NCBI RefSeq assembly: GCF_029227915.1
Contig: NC_079881.1
Coordinates: 13,865,501 to 13,929,500 of the forward strand
Length of the DNA stretch: 64,000 nucleotides
Direction: 5' to 3'
Origin: Hydractinia symbiolongicarpus
Taxonomy: Eukaryota; Cnidaria; Hydrozoa; Anthoathecata; Hydractiniidae
Below the pieces are notes generated by a model. The model was not told the DNA's origin, searched no databases, and was given only the letters and a program-made list of their open reading frames with translations. Numbering within the stretch: position 1 is the first letter of the stretch; each line of letters opens with the position of its first letter. A program made the position numbers and the translations under genes. Of the stretch, positions 37,929-45,194 are shown piece by piece.

Positions 37929-38912
37929 ATGTCAAACTCTAAACTTCAAGAGACTTACTATCAACCTCAAAATTTATGGAAAGGACAAAAGGCTGTTCAG
38001 AATTTAAGAGGATTCGGTTTCAAGCCAAAGGAGATTAAGAAGTGGCTATCAAAACAAGCATTGTGGCAAGTACATTTACTCGCTCCAAAACATGTTGAAA
38101 GACCACATTATAAAGTTACCACCCCTAATGATTTACATCAATTCGATTTATTGTACATGCCCGGTGACATACTGTATGGTAATAAATATAAGTACATTTT
38201 GTCGGGAATCGATGCTGCTTCCAGATACAAAGTAGCCCGACCTTTGAGGACTAAGAAAGCCAAAGAGGTTGCCGCTATGATTGAGGACATCTACAAGGCA
38301 GGACCATTAACTTATCCGAAAACTTTCCAATGTGATAACGGTTCAGAATTCAAAGCAGATGTGACAAAGCTGTTGGAGAAGCATAAGGTTGAAATTAAAA
38401 GGGTGACTACAAAATATAAGCATACGCACACAGCTTTTGTTGAGGCGTTGAACAAGATACATGCCGAAAATTTATTCAAAATACAAGATGCTCAAGAACT
38501 GAATGATTCGGAAAAGGTATCATCTACATGGGTTAAGCATCTGTATAAACTGATTGATAGGCTAAACGATACAGAGACGCAGATGATTGGTATGAAACCA
38601 AAAGATGCTATTATAATGAAAGAGGTGCCTCTTGCTAAACGAGAGAATTATCCACCTGAAGTAGAATTACCTAAAGATGGCCTGTATAGATATCTACTAC
38701 AACCTGGTGAAGAGCATGATGATGGGCGGAGACGGGCAACCGATGGAATATGGTCGAAAAACACATATAGATTGCGTGAGGTAATAGCACAACCTGGTAA
38801 CCGTGTAATGTACTATGTTCAAGACGGACCCAGACGGGCTTTTGTAAAAGAGGAATTGATGTTAATATCTGAAGATACAGAATTACCTCCTGATTATGTG
38901 CAAGGTTGGTGA
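37929..38912 (+). CDS. INT: Polinton retroviral-type (RVE) integrase
   Basis: A 327-residue integrase that joins element ends to target DNA. The catalytic DDE triad is visible as D73 (HQFDLLYM), D136 (FQCDNGSEF) and E172 (TAFVEALNK), with exactly 35 residues between D136 and E172, the retroviral/Polinton spacing. I see no intact HHCC zinc knuckle in the N-terminal 60 residues and no chromodomain. The C-terminal part (about 245-310: DGIWSKNTYRLREVI...RRAFVKEELMLI) is a small beta-rich region like an SH3-type integrase tail. The ORF is complete. A 9-bp stem-loop lies 25 nt after the stop. It faces the minus-strand 165-aa gene convergently. Confidence 0.95.
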   Translation: MSNSKLQETYYQPQNLWKGQKAVQNLRGFGFKPKEIKKWLSKQALWQVHLLAPKHVERPHYKVTTPNDLHQFDLLYMPGDILYGNKYKYILSGIDAASRYKVARPLRTKKAKEVAAMIEDIYKAGPLTYPKTFQCDNGSEFKADVTKLLEKHKVEIKRVTTKYKHTHTAFVEALNKIHAENLFKIQDAQELNDSEKVSSTWVKHLYKLIDRLNDTETQMIGMKPKDAIIMKEVPLAKRENYPPEVELPKDGLYRYLLQPGEEHDDGRRRATDGIWSKNTYRLREVIAQPGNRVMYYVQDGPRRAFVKEELMLISEDTELPPDYVQGW

Positions 38913-38937
38913 AAAAAGGGGACGATACATAAAAAGT

Positions 38938-38962
38938 ATCTTTACCTGTATCTGGTAAAGAT
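38938..38962 (+). terminator. Stem-loop 3' of INT
   Basis: ATCTTTACC / GGTAAAGAT, a perfect 9-bp stem with a 7-nt loop (TGTATCT), starting 25 nt after the INT stop. It fits the pattern of hairpins at gene ends in this element. Confidence 0.45.
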
Positions 38963-39092
38963 GATGCCGGGGATCGCACAGGGCTGTCGGCAGATAAGGC
39001 CGCTATGGCTCGGGACGATCGCGCCACATAATGTCACAAACCGCCTTACTTTCAAATATTAATTTTTCAAATAGCACACGAAATATGCTAAT

Positions 39093-39108
39093 GGTATGCA
39101 GGCACACC
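39093..39108 (-). terminator. Weak stem-loop 3' of the 165-aa gene
   Basis: On the minus strand GGTGTG and CATACC pair across CCTG, with one G-U pair, only 3 nt past the stop. Short enough to arise by chance. Listed because it occupies the same relative position as the stronger hairpins. Confidence 0.25.
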
Positions 39109-39111
39109 TTA

Positions 39112-39694
39112 CTAACTTTGTTCCTGATTTAATGTCTTTTTTAGACTTTGGACCTCGGCCATTAGACTTTTTTCAAACTGGTTGCGCGTTTCGCTCTCCA
39201 TCTTTCTGTCGGTTTTCGTAATTTTATCCAGAGCTTCGTAGTATATACCGCACAGGGTTTGAAATTCAATGTGACTAATGTCATCATTATTCAGAGCCCG
39301 CGAGAAGGAGTTTTCAAACACAGCGATGGCAGACGTCGCAACATCATATAATTTCATGACTTTGTCAAGTTTGCTCTGATATCTTTTAATCATGGCTGTG
39401 ATAATGCCGGTGGAAATAGAGCCAGATAGGGCCACACCACCCAATCCGACAGAAACGGGGATTCCAGTAAGGGTAGCGCCCGTTACTATTGAACCAATAC
39501 CGGAGGCAATGGTTAGGGTGCCTGCGCCAGCGTTTAAAAGCACTAATCGGTGTAATACCTTGTTGTATTTCTCATACTTTGTGTTGAATTTGTTTTTTAA
39601 TTTTATCAACTCCTCAAGTTGGGAATTAACTGTATTTGTCTTGCTCGCTCGAATACTCAGGAGCCGTAGGTAGCTTCGGATAAATCTCTGCCAT
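39112..39694 (-). pseudogene. Hydrophobic Polinton protein, frameshifted near its start
   Basis: The body (stop at 39112, open through 39609 and further upstream) encodes about 165 residues: a basic start (KLKNKFNTKYEKYNK), a 45-residue Gly/Ala/Ile-rich hydrophobic segment (about 28-70) and a charged helical C-terminus. The only good start, ATG at 39694 (MAEIYPKLPT), is in another frame and reaches TAA at 39626 after 22 codons. The sister gene at 39718-40188 also starts with MAE and keeps its NSQLEEL motif in frame. Here the NSQLEEL codons are readable only in the body frame, so a 1-nt shift between 39650 and 39630 is the likely break. The function is unknown; it could be a membrane-active virion protein. 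Confidence 0.7.
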
Positions 39695-39717
39695 TGGTTA
39701 CTACAAAGAAAAAAACT

Positions 39718-40188
39718 TTACTCTAAATAACCTATATCTAGTTTATCCAGATCCTTGAGAGTTCTGTGATATGTATCACACAAACTTTTAAAATCGGCTC
39801 TACTGATGTATGATGAAAAGTTTGGTAACGTTTTATCGAACACATCGATGGCATTTTGTACAAAGCGATATGAGGCTCTGACTTTGTTAAGTTTCTCCCG
39901 ATATATCTTAACATATTCGGTGGTAACCGCACACGAAGCAGAGCTTAATAGACACATACCCGAACCCCAAACTGCGCGGCCTTTTCTAATAATGGTCGCT
40001 GCGGTCGCTATCGAGCTGGTAACGGCCACGGTTTTGGACATACCCTCCATAAGCGCCAATATGGTCAGAGATCCGCCGTATTTGTCTATCCTATCATAGA
40101 ACTTATCTCGTAATTTCAGCAGCTCCTCAAGTTGGGAATTGGATATATCTGTTTTAAACGCTTCCACAGGACTAGAATGCTCTGCCAT
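39718..40188 (-). CDS. Hydrophobic Polinton protein, paralogue of the adjacent gene
   Basis: 156 residues starting MAEHSSPVEA. It shares NSQLEELLKLRDKF with the neighbour (NSQLEELIKLKNKF), and about 18 bp of DNA (ctcctcaagttgggaatt) are the same in both genes. The layout is also the same: charged N-terminus, hydrophobic centre (about 40-90), then a helical tail ending in a segment where a Cys and Tyr-rich helix (FKSLCDTYHRTLKDLDKL) matches the sister's FQTLCGIYYEALDKI. The two form a tandem duplicate. I know homologues as Polinton proteins of unknown function. Confidence 0.75.
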   Translation of the reverse strand: MAEHSSPVEAFKTDISNSQLEELLKLRDKFYDRIDKYGGSLTILALMEGMSKTVAVTSSIATAATIIRKGRAVWGSGMCLLSSASCAVTTEYVKIYREKLNKVRASYRFVQNAIDVFDKTLPNFSSYISRADFKSLCDTYHRTLKDLDKLDIGYLE

Positions 40189-40228
40189 TTCTATTATCTT
40201 AAGAAAAAACTATCCTCTAAATAAAATA
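40189..40228. promoter_or_regulatory. Divergent 40-bp start region
   Basis: Separates the minus-strand 156-aa gene from the plus-strand 417-aa gene. It is AT-rich (ctaaataaaata just before the plus-strand ATG). Both promoters must lie here or extend into the coding sequences. No certain motif is seen. Confidence 0.3.
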
Positions 40229-41482
40229 ATGGCGGACATTGATATTGATCCGTTTGGTGAACATGGTCAAACCGACGAGGGCCCCGATGAAACCACACCC
40301 CTGGTACCGAAGGAACGCACACGGGTACAGATACACACACCTGATAAAAAGGAGACATCATTCGGTGGAGGCTCCTCTCAACGCGCTAGAGTTACTAGTG
40401 AACGGGTTAAATCACTCTATGAGGTGCTACTAACTAAATATCCAAACGAGGACCCGAGTGTGATACATACCGATCTGTTTGAGATTCGTGGTGGTGAACT
40501 ATACTACAAGGGTGATAACAGACCGCTGACACATGGTGGATCTCTAAGGTCTACCGGTACCATTGCAGATTTACTTGGTAAGAAAAGGCTGCGCAGTTTG
40601 GGGTTCGATATACCGAAAGGTAGTATAACCCCCCGACAGGCCGCCGGACTAAACAAAATAGAAGAGAGACTACCGTCACCTGATAAAATAGAAACGGCGA
40701 CCGATATAGAATTAGAAACAATATCTGGAGATGTAGTGAACAGTGTGGAGGACCTGGTATCGCTGGTCGATGATGGTACACTGAGAGGTGAATATCCCGC
40801 GGGTGATATTCGTGGATTGGATAGTTCCGTACAAAAAATTCGGGGGAGTCTCCAACTCGCGACCGCTAAAAAGGTAGATATCGAACACAACATCAAGAAT
40901 GAAGAAATGAAGTTGAAGGAGTTGGAACATCCGTCGTACACAGATGAACAGAGGGAGAAGGTGGCCAAGGAGTTGGAAAAGCTAAACGATATGTTGGAGG
41001 CTAACCAGGATGGTATCAATATCCTCAAAGGTAAACTTAACAGTCAAATAAAAAGCATCAAGGAGACAATCGCTGAGGTACTTAGCAAAGATACAACATT
41101 GGGTGAAAAGATACGAACGCTATTCCGTGAGCAGGGTATCACCATCGTCAGTGTACTAACGGCAATTGGTATGGTTATCGGCCTTCTAGTTGAAACTTTA
41201 ACACCAGGGGGTGGGGGGTCATCCACCGGTAATACAAAAAATCATGAAAAAACCGAAGGTGGTGCGAGGGAATGGATAAAGAACAAGCTGAGCGCACTAG
41301 GATCTCTCCTGGGTAGATTAGCCAGTGCCGCAGCCGCATCACTACCGGGTATAATTGGATCAATCGTATCGTGGATCCTCAATAGAGCAAAGGAGGCTGT
41401 TGGTTGGTTGAGTCAAAACCTTTGGGCTTTGATAGTTGGAATCGGAGGTCTGATATACACCTACATGGTTACAAAGCGTTAG
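40229..41482 (+). CDS. Conserved Polinton coiled-coil/membrane protein
   Basis: 417 residues from MADIDIDPFGEHG. The ORF could be extended 30 codons upstream, but that would overlap the divergent gene's start, and the MADIDPF-type start agrees with family members I recall. The N-terminal 55 residues are acidic and Pro/Thr-rich. Residues 57-140 form a compact region with GGELYYKG and LGFDIPKGSITPRQA. Residues 215-290 are a strong coiled coil. Hydrophobic helices follow at 303-322, 360-383 and 396-414, with a Gly-rich linker (about 327-333). The C-terminus is probably membrane-inserted. The function is not established; size and position fit a structural or virion-entry component, which is inference. 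Its 3' hairpin is shared with the convergent 141-aa gene. Confidence 0.85.
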   Translation: MADIDIDPFGEHGQTDEGPDETTPLVPKERTRVQIHTPDKKETSFGGGSSQRARVTSERVKSLYEVLLTKYPNEDPSVIHTDLFEIRGGELYYKGDNRPLTHGGSLRSTGTIADLLGKKRLRSLGFDIPKGSITPRQAAGLNKIEERLPSPDKIETATDIELETISGDVVNSVEDLVSLVDDGTLRGEYPAGDIRGLDSSVQKIRGSLQLATAKKVDIEHNIKNEEMKLKELEHPSYTDEQREKVAKELEKLNDMLEANQDGINILKGKLNSQIKSIKETIAEVLSKDTTLGEKIRTLFREQGITIVSVLTAIGMVIGLLVETLTPGGGGSSTGNTKNHEKTEGGAREWIKNKLSALGSLLGRLASAAAASLPGIIGSIVSWILNRAKEAVGWLSQNLWALIVGIGGLIYTYMVTKR

Positions 41483-41496
41483 TGGAATCTGGAATA

Positions 41497-41521
41497 TATG
41501 TTACATGTGTCATGTAACATA
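41497..41521. terminator. Stem-loop shared by two convergent genes
   Basis: TATGTTACATG / CATGTAACATA, a perfect 11-bp stem with a TGT loop, lying 14 nt after the plus-strand stop (41482) and 17 nt after the minus-strand stop (41539). A symmetric hairpin in a 56-bp convergent gap could serve both transcripts. Confidence 0.55.
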
Positions 41522-41538
41522 ATACCTGCGGTATCGTA

Positions 41539-41964
41539 CTATTTTTCGAAATACCACACGGCGCCCCCGACACCAATCATGCTTAGCGCGATAAATGCCA
41601 ATTCCCGTTCATGCTGGCCATTGCTGGGTGTATAAAAGTCGCTCAATACAGGTTCGCGTAGCATATCCGTGAGGGTTGATCCTCCAAACACTTTTCTATA
41701 TTCACGCATCGCATCATCCAGCTCTGTGAATTTCCCCTCAGCTTTCTTCTCAAGTCTGAGCTGCTTATTGATAAAGTTCACCCTCTCTTGTCTTTTACCT
41801 TGCCATATAACCTGAGCCTTCTGCAGTTGTTCTATGGCCAGATCATATCGCTTCCGTTCCTTATCTATCCTATCCTTGGATAAACTTGAAAAGAGGTAGC
41901 TTGATCCGGTGAAAGCCAAAGCGTTCGCGAAGGCACCTCCCAACATCATTGCAATTGAAGCCAT
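41539..41964 (-). CDS. Conserved Polinton small protein with C-terminal membrane helix
   Basis: 141 residues. The N-terminus is hydrophobic (MASIAMMLGGAFANALAFTG). Residues 30-85 form a charged helix, probably a coiled coil. A conserved-looking LSDFYTPS motif (about 107-114) is followed by a C-terminal hydrophobic helix (about 121-138, ELAFIALSMIGVGGAVWYF). I recognise this as a recurrent Polinton protein of unknown function. First gene upstream of the convergent hairpin; TCATATAC lies 4-11 nt before its ATG. Confidence 0.8.
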   Translation of the reverse strand: MASIAMMLGGAFANALAFTGSSYLFSSLSKDRIDKERKRYDLAIEQLQKAQVIWQGKRQERVNFINKQLRLEKKAEGKFTELDDAMREYRKVFGGSTLTDMLREPVLSDFYTPSNGQHERELAFIALSMIGVGGAVWYFEK

Positions 41965-41969
41965 GTTTC

Positions 41970-41988
41970 ATATACTACTACAGTATAT
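41970..41988 (-). terminator. Stem-loop 3' of the 43-aa gene
   Basis: ATATACT / AGTATAT, a 7-bp perfect stem with loop ACTAC, 10 nt beyond the 43-aa gene stop and just upstream of the 141-aa gene start. Because it also contains the ATATAC motif, it could equally be a promoter element. Confidence 0.35.
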
Positions 41989-41998
41989 TTTAGTGTTG

Positions 41999-42130
41999 TT
42001 ATTTTAATACGATAGCTTCGGAGTCTATGACATCCGTATCCACCTCCGTGTATTCCACCTTGGGTAAAATACTCTCAACTTTCTTACGTCGATATAAAAC
42101 CCAAACCAACCATTCCAGTATTCGCAACAT
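41999..42130 (-). CDS. 43-aa small basic-hydrophobic protein
   Basis: ATG at 42130, TAA at 42001-41999. The N-terminal 13 residues are hydrophobic with three aromatics (MLRILEWLVWVLYRRKK), followed by an acidic tail (VEYTEVDTDVIDSEA). Its ATG overlaps the stop of the upstream 75-aa gene as TAATG, a stop-start overlap that suggests coupled translation. A hairpin follows the stop. Found by translating the gap between two larger genes. The function is unknown; a short amphipathic membrane peptide is plausible. Confidence 0.6.
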   Translation of the reverse strand: MLRILEWLVWVLYRRKKVESILPKVEYTEVDTDVIDSEAIVLK

Positions 42131-42357
42131 TATATATTTATAGTTTCAGGTATAATTTTTTGCTTAACTAGATATTCTCTTGACATCTCACTTGCGGCGA
42201 CTATGGCTACAAGCTTTCCGGTATCTTCCAGGTCAAACTTCTGAATTGAGGGTGGTGTCATTTTTAATACCTTTTTCCCGAGCATTGTATAGCCCACAGC
42301 GAAAACGCATACGACCGATGCTTTATAAATATCGTTGACTATACTTTTCTTATCCAT
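42130..42357 (-). CDS. 75-aa Polinton membrane protein
   Basis: Starts MDKKSIVNDIYKA. One probable transmembrane helix (about 11-31), then TPPSIQKFDLEDTGKL and a second weakly hydrophobic stretch (VAIVAASEMSREYLV). The stop overlaps the start of the 43-aa gene by one base. Similar small proteins occur in other Polintons next to the 141-aa family. No function is known to me. Confidence 0.7.
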   Translation of the reverse strand: MDKKSIVNDIYKASVVCVFAVGYTMLGKKVLKMTPPSIQKFDLEDTGKLVAIVAASEMSREYLVKQKIIPETINI

Positions 42358-42379
42358 GTCTTATATTTACTTCAAGATT

Positions 42380-42397
42380 ATAGTATCGCGATATTAT
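42380..42397 (-). terminator. Imperfect palindrome 3' of the 136-aa gene
   Basis: ATAGTATCG / CGATATTAT, containing the exact palindrome TATCGCGATA (42384-42393), lies 5-22 nt after the 42402 stop and upstream of the 75-aa gene. It could be a weak hairpin or a protein-binding palindrome. Confidence 0.3.
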
Positions 42398-42401
42398 CCC
42401 T

Positions 42402-42812
42402 TTATTCCATTTCAAGCTTACTTATTCTCATAGTTTTTTTATTACCTGAGTTACTTGGTGGGGTACCCTTCACCTTAATATTTTTGTCCTTATTTTTATA
42501 GACCACCAACGCACCAATTAGTAGCATAACTATCACACCAACACCCATTATTGTGTAGTTTACTCCACCGTGTTTAGGGCCATCTGTCACAGAATCCCCA
42601 ATGACAATATCCTTAGGATCCTCCAACTGTGTCTGAGGTGCTGAGTGTGTCTGAGGTGCTGAGTGTGTCTGAGGTGCCGACTGTACCTCCGTCTGTGCCA
42701 TGAGCAATCTTTTATATTCTTCCCTATTTTTACGGTTGTATTCAGCAAGCCTCTTACCAGCCTCAACCTTTTTAGGGTTCTTCGTTGTCACCTGAACTGG
42801 AGAATCCGACAT
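42402..42812 (-). CDS. 136-aa single-pass membrane protein with SAPQTH repeats
   Basis: The basic N-terminus (KKVEAGKRLAEYNRKNREEYKR) is followed by three hexapeptide repeats (SAPQTH, SAPQTH, SAPQTQ, residues 45-62), a short linker, one clear transmembrane helix (about 86-105, YTIMGVGVIVMLLIGALVVY) and a Lys-rich tail. The start overlaps the end of the 201-aa gene by 41 bp in another frame, so the cluster is tightly packed. The hexapeptide array is encoded by near-identical 18-bp units and probably varies in length between copies. I recall Polinton relatives with the KKVEAGKRL segment. Function unknown. Confidence 0.75.
   Translation of the reverse strand: MSDSPVQVTTKNPKKVEAGKRLAEYNRKNREEYKRLLMAQTEVQSAPQTHSAPQTHSAPQTQLEDPKDIVIGDSVTDGPKHGGVNYTIMGVGVIVMLLIGALVVYKNKDKNIKVKGTPPSNSGNKKTMRISKLEME
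42627..42680 (-). repeat. Three 18-bp coding repeats (SAPQTH)
   Basis: Unit gaggtgctgagtgtgtct on the plus strand. Two copies are identical and the third has a few changes. They encode residues 45-62 of the 136-aa protein. Confidence 0.8.
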
Positions 42813-43377
42813 CTTTAGTATCCGTATCGATATTGTTTAAATTTTTTCCCGCGATATAATGCCTACCTGTTATTAAACCTACACTGATTGGTGATAGTAG
42901 TGATCCGAACTTATAATATAGATCACATGTGAACCTTTGGAGTGCAGAGTTTAGGAATGGATCATTCTCCAGGTCATCACTCAGAGCTTTTTGATTTTTT
43001 ATACCGAGAGCTGTACAGGCACCCAGGGAGTACATGTGGATTATTGACTCCCCAAGAGACTTTACCATTTGACCGGATAGTTTAGCCTCGTATATAGTGA
43101 AAAGTTTATCCACCTCATCATTCTTGAGCTTCTGGATCTCCGCCTCCGTATACATCTTCCCAAGATATAACTTACTATTTCCGGTCAGCACGCACTCGAG
43201 CAATTTCTGTCTCTTCCCATCATCCTGGTCCTCGATAAAAATTAGGTTGTCAATTGCGGTTTCAGCCATTTTCAATAGTGATAGGTATTTTTTAATACAA
43301 AAAAGACAGAAACTAACCAATACTAGCAATAGCACTACAGCTATCACCAGTAATATGAAATTTATATATTCTATCAT
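42772..43377 (-). CDS. Conserved Polinton protein with N-terminal membrane helix
   Basis: 201 residues from the ATG at 43377 (MIEYINFILLVIAVVLLL). The frame extends to an ATG at 43431, but that one lies inside the hairpin after the ATPase gene, so I prefer 43377. A third possible start is MAETAIDNLIF at 43269. Residues 4-27 form a strong transmembrane helix. The soluble part contains RQKLLECVLTGN, LSGQMVKSLGESIIHMYSLG and NSALQRFTCDLYYKFGSLLSPISVGLITGRHY, which I recognise as conserved among Polintons. Function unknown; a virion or assembly protein is inferred from its place beside ATPase and capsid genes. Confidence 0.8.
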   Translation of the reverse strand: MIEYINFILLVIAVVLLLVLVSFCLFCIKKYLSLLKMAETAIDNLIFIEDQDDGKRQKLLECVLTGNSKLYLGKMYTEAEIQKLKNDEVDKLFTIYEAKLSGQMVKSLGESIIHMYSLGACTALGIKNQKALSDDLENDPFLNSALQRFTCDLYYKFGSLLSPISVGLITGRHYIAGKNLNNIDTDTKDVGFSSSGDNEEP

Positions 43378-43407
43378 TATAGGATAGTACTGTAGTTTCC
43401 CTATAGA

Positions 43408-43432
43408 TTTGTTACAAGGGTCTTGTAACAAA
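43408..43432 (-). terminator. Stem-loop 3' of the ATPase gene
   Basis: TTTGTTACAA / TTGTAACAAA, a perfect 10-bp stem with a 5-nt loop, 11 nt beyond the ATPase stop. Same TTTGTTAC core as the hairpins at 36704 and 37529. Confidence 0.5.
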
Positions 43433-43443
43433 AAACTTCCAAT

Positions 43444-44040
43444 CTAGCAAATCACGTGGGTTCTTGGATGTTCCATCCTCATGACTAAATGTGTATATTT
43501 GCCATCTTTTAGCCTTTCCTTAACCTTCTGGATCTCTGATGATTCAATGACTTCATTCTCCTCGTGTATAGTTGCGAGATCATGTCTGTCCTTTGGATAC
43601 CACGCATGTAACATTTTTGCCTGCCTTCGTAAGTTCTTCGGTATCGCGGTGTATGATTGTGTGAGTAGCCACATTGTGTGGTTTCGATTCCGACCGCTGA
43701 TGGCCAGCTCCAGCAGTGGTTGCCTCTTTTTGTCCAGTTTCTCATCCGCGATGATATCGTCGATCAGGAATAATGTTTTGTATCCTGCGAATAAATCCGT
43801 CATCTTTTGGATCCATTCATACAACAAGCCCATGGGCTCAATTAAAATCACATATTTATCCCTCCAGAACCATTTTCGACACATACATGTCTTGTTCCAT
43901 CTTAATGTTGGACATATAATCACAATGAAATCGAAGTGATCAAAGTATTCACTCTCTAGTAGCGTTACTACGCGTTTGGATTTTCCGCAGCCGGTTGGAC
44001 CGACGAATAGTGCCGTGTGGGGATCTTTCATGTAGTCCAT
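43444..44040 (-). CDS. ATP: A32-like genome-packaging ATPase
   Basis: 198 residues from MDYMKDPHTALF. The frame opens 9 codons further up, but that stretch overlaps the capsid gene tail. The chosen ATG follows the capsid tail stop as TAAGATG. Walker A is GPTGCGKS at 14-21, Walker B LFLIDD at 90-95, and TQSY at 127-130 fits the polar Gln position of FtsK/HerA-type packaging ATPases. Members pump viral or Polinton DNA into capsids. The gene is complete. It sits directly after the capsid gene, the usual morphogenesis neighbourhood. Confidence 0.92.
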   Translation of the reverse strand: MDYMKDPHTALFVGPTGCGKSKRVVTLLESEYFDHFDFIVIICPTLRWNKTCMCRKWFWRDKYVILIEPMGLLYEWIQKMTDLFAGYKTLFLIDDIIADEKLDKKRQPLLELAISGRNRNHTMWLLTQSYTAIPKNLRRQAKMLHAWYPKDRHDLATIHEENEVIESSEIQKVKERLKDGKYTHLVMRMEHPRTHVIC

Positions 44041-44041
44041 C

Positions 44042-44585
44042 TTAATATAGTACATCCATAATTTCACCGTTTTGAATATTTAATTGAGCATCCATGATTA
44101 GATATATGTAAGCGTTTAAGGATCCCGCTGCCTCGGCCGTCTTTATCCGCGGCTCCAACTCTCAGTTTCATACAGTTTTCTGTACACCCTTCATCAAAGA
44201 TGATACCTTGTTTTATTGCATTTCTTTTTTCAGACTTGGTTAACCATAAATCTCTGTAGCACCCGAAAAGATCAAAGTCATCAATGCTCAGAATCTCGGT
44301 ACCCTCGAACTTGATAGCTAGCTTTTTAACAATTGCCCTCCCTATGTTAGAGAACAATGTTCTCTTCGTGTCAGCTTTTGACTCGAGATCAATGTCGAAA
44401 CTTATTTTCGAAGTACCCGGAACAATGACATCATCGTTACTTAAATTAGGGAACCTAATCAGGAGTAACTGGTTCTGATCAATCTCACTTGGGTTGTGAG
44501 TGACAATTACTTTTTGATGCGTTCCTTTTACGCCATGTGCGATTCTAAGTGAACGCTCTGGGTTTAACTTTTTCCCGTATTCCAT
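44042..44585 (-). pseudogene. Major capsid protein (double jelly-roll) gene with large internal deletion
   Basis: The N-terminal part (44585 down to about 44130, MEYGKKLNPERSLRIAHG...) contains VIVPGTSKISFDIDL and RAIVKKLAIKFEGTEILS, which I recognise from the first jelly roll of Polinton capsid proteins. After about 150 residues (..AADKDGRG) the similarity stops, and the original frame ends after a short tail (stop at 44064). In a different frame from about 44110 to the TAA at 44044-44042 there is AYIYLIMDAQLNIQNGE, which looks like the true C-terminus. So the middle of the gene is deleted with a frame change, near 44110-44130. Intact relatives are several hundred residues long. This product cannot form a capsid. 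Confidence 0.72.
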
Positions 44586-44627
44586 GCTATTCCATATTAC
44601 TTTTTATTTTATTTTACTTTAATTCGG

Positions 44628-45194
44628 TTAATGCTCACTAGATGTATCTCTTATGTGTAAGGTAACTGTTGTCTTCATACCACCCCATAGCACCTTACCA
44701 TCCTGACCTGTGACTCTCTTGGTAAGTGATTGAAGTAAACCTTTCTTTAGTTTCTTATATTGCGGATTTTTCGGTTCAATATATATAAAATCACCACCAT
44801 ACTCGGATATATGATATGTCATCAGGTTGTTGCTATATTCACCATCTTTAAGATTTTATGAATTATCCAATTCATTAAGATTAAAATGTAGTTCCGTTAT
44901 ACCCCCTAGATTGAATATTTTACCCAACTTAGAGTTTCTAGCTAGTGGTGTTGATTTTACATCACCTCTCACGATTGAATTCAACTCCCTCCCCGTGTAG
45001 TGCTGACCCTGTGGTAACCTAACCTTGGTAACTCCATCAACCAAGAGTATATCTATTGGATCTGCAACCACATATGTGACATTGTCTGAAAACGTCTCCA
45101 CGATCGCAACCTCCTTTGTACCATGCGAGTTGTCTATCGGTTGATACAAATAGATTTTCTTCTCGCTATTTACGTCCTTTATTGTGATATACAT
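44628..45194 (-). pseudogene. Conserved Polinton protein, possible minor capsid, with one in-frame stop
   Basis: Two ORFs, 44856-45194 (112 aa, MYITIKDVNSEKKIYLYQP...) and 44628-44822 (64 aa), are in the same frame and separated by a TAA at 44858-44856 plus 11 open codons (..LDNS stop NLKDGEYSNNL..). Read through, the gene has 188 residues. The product is beta-rich (TIKD, VAIVETFS, TTVTLHIRD), and its place beside the capsid gene suggests a single-jelly-roll minor capsid (penton-like) protein; that role is inference. The stop is most simply a nonsense mutation. The promoter is shared with the divergent 393-aa gene. Confidence 0.65.

Noticed and set aside
37929-38912. LTR-retrotransposon or retrovirus origin for the integrase
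   Set aside because: There is no reverse transcriptase, gag or LTR. The integrase sits between Polinton TIRs beside POLB and the packaging ATPase.
38671-39027. 118-codon minus-strand ORF overlapping the end of INT
   Set aside because: Antisense to the integrase C-terminus with no recognisable domain. The integrase frame explains the region.
40504-41028. 174-codon minus-strand ORF inside the 417-aa gene
   Set aside because: Ser/Pro/Leu-rich shadow of the coding strand, with no start context or similarity.
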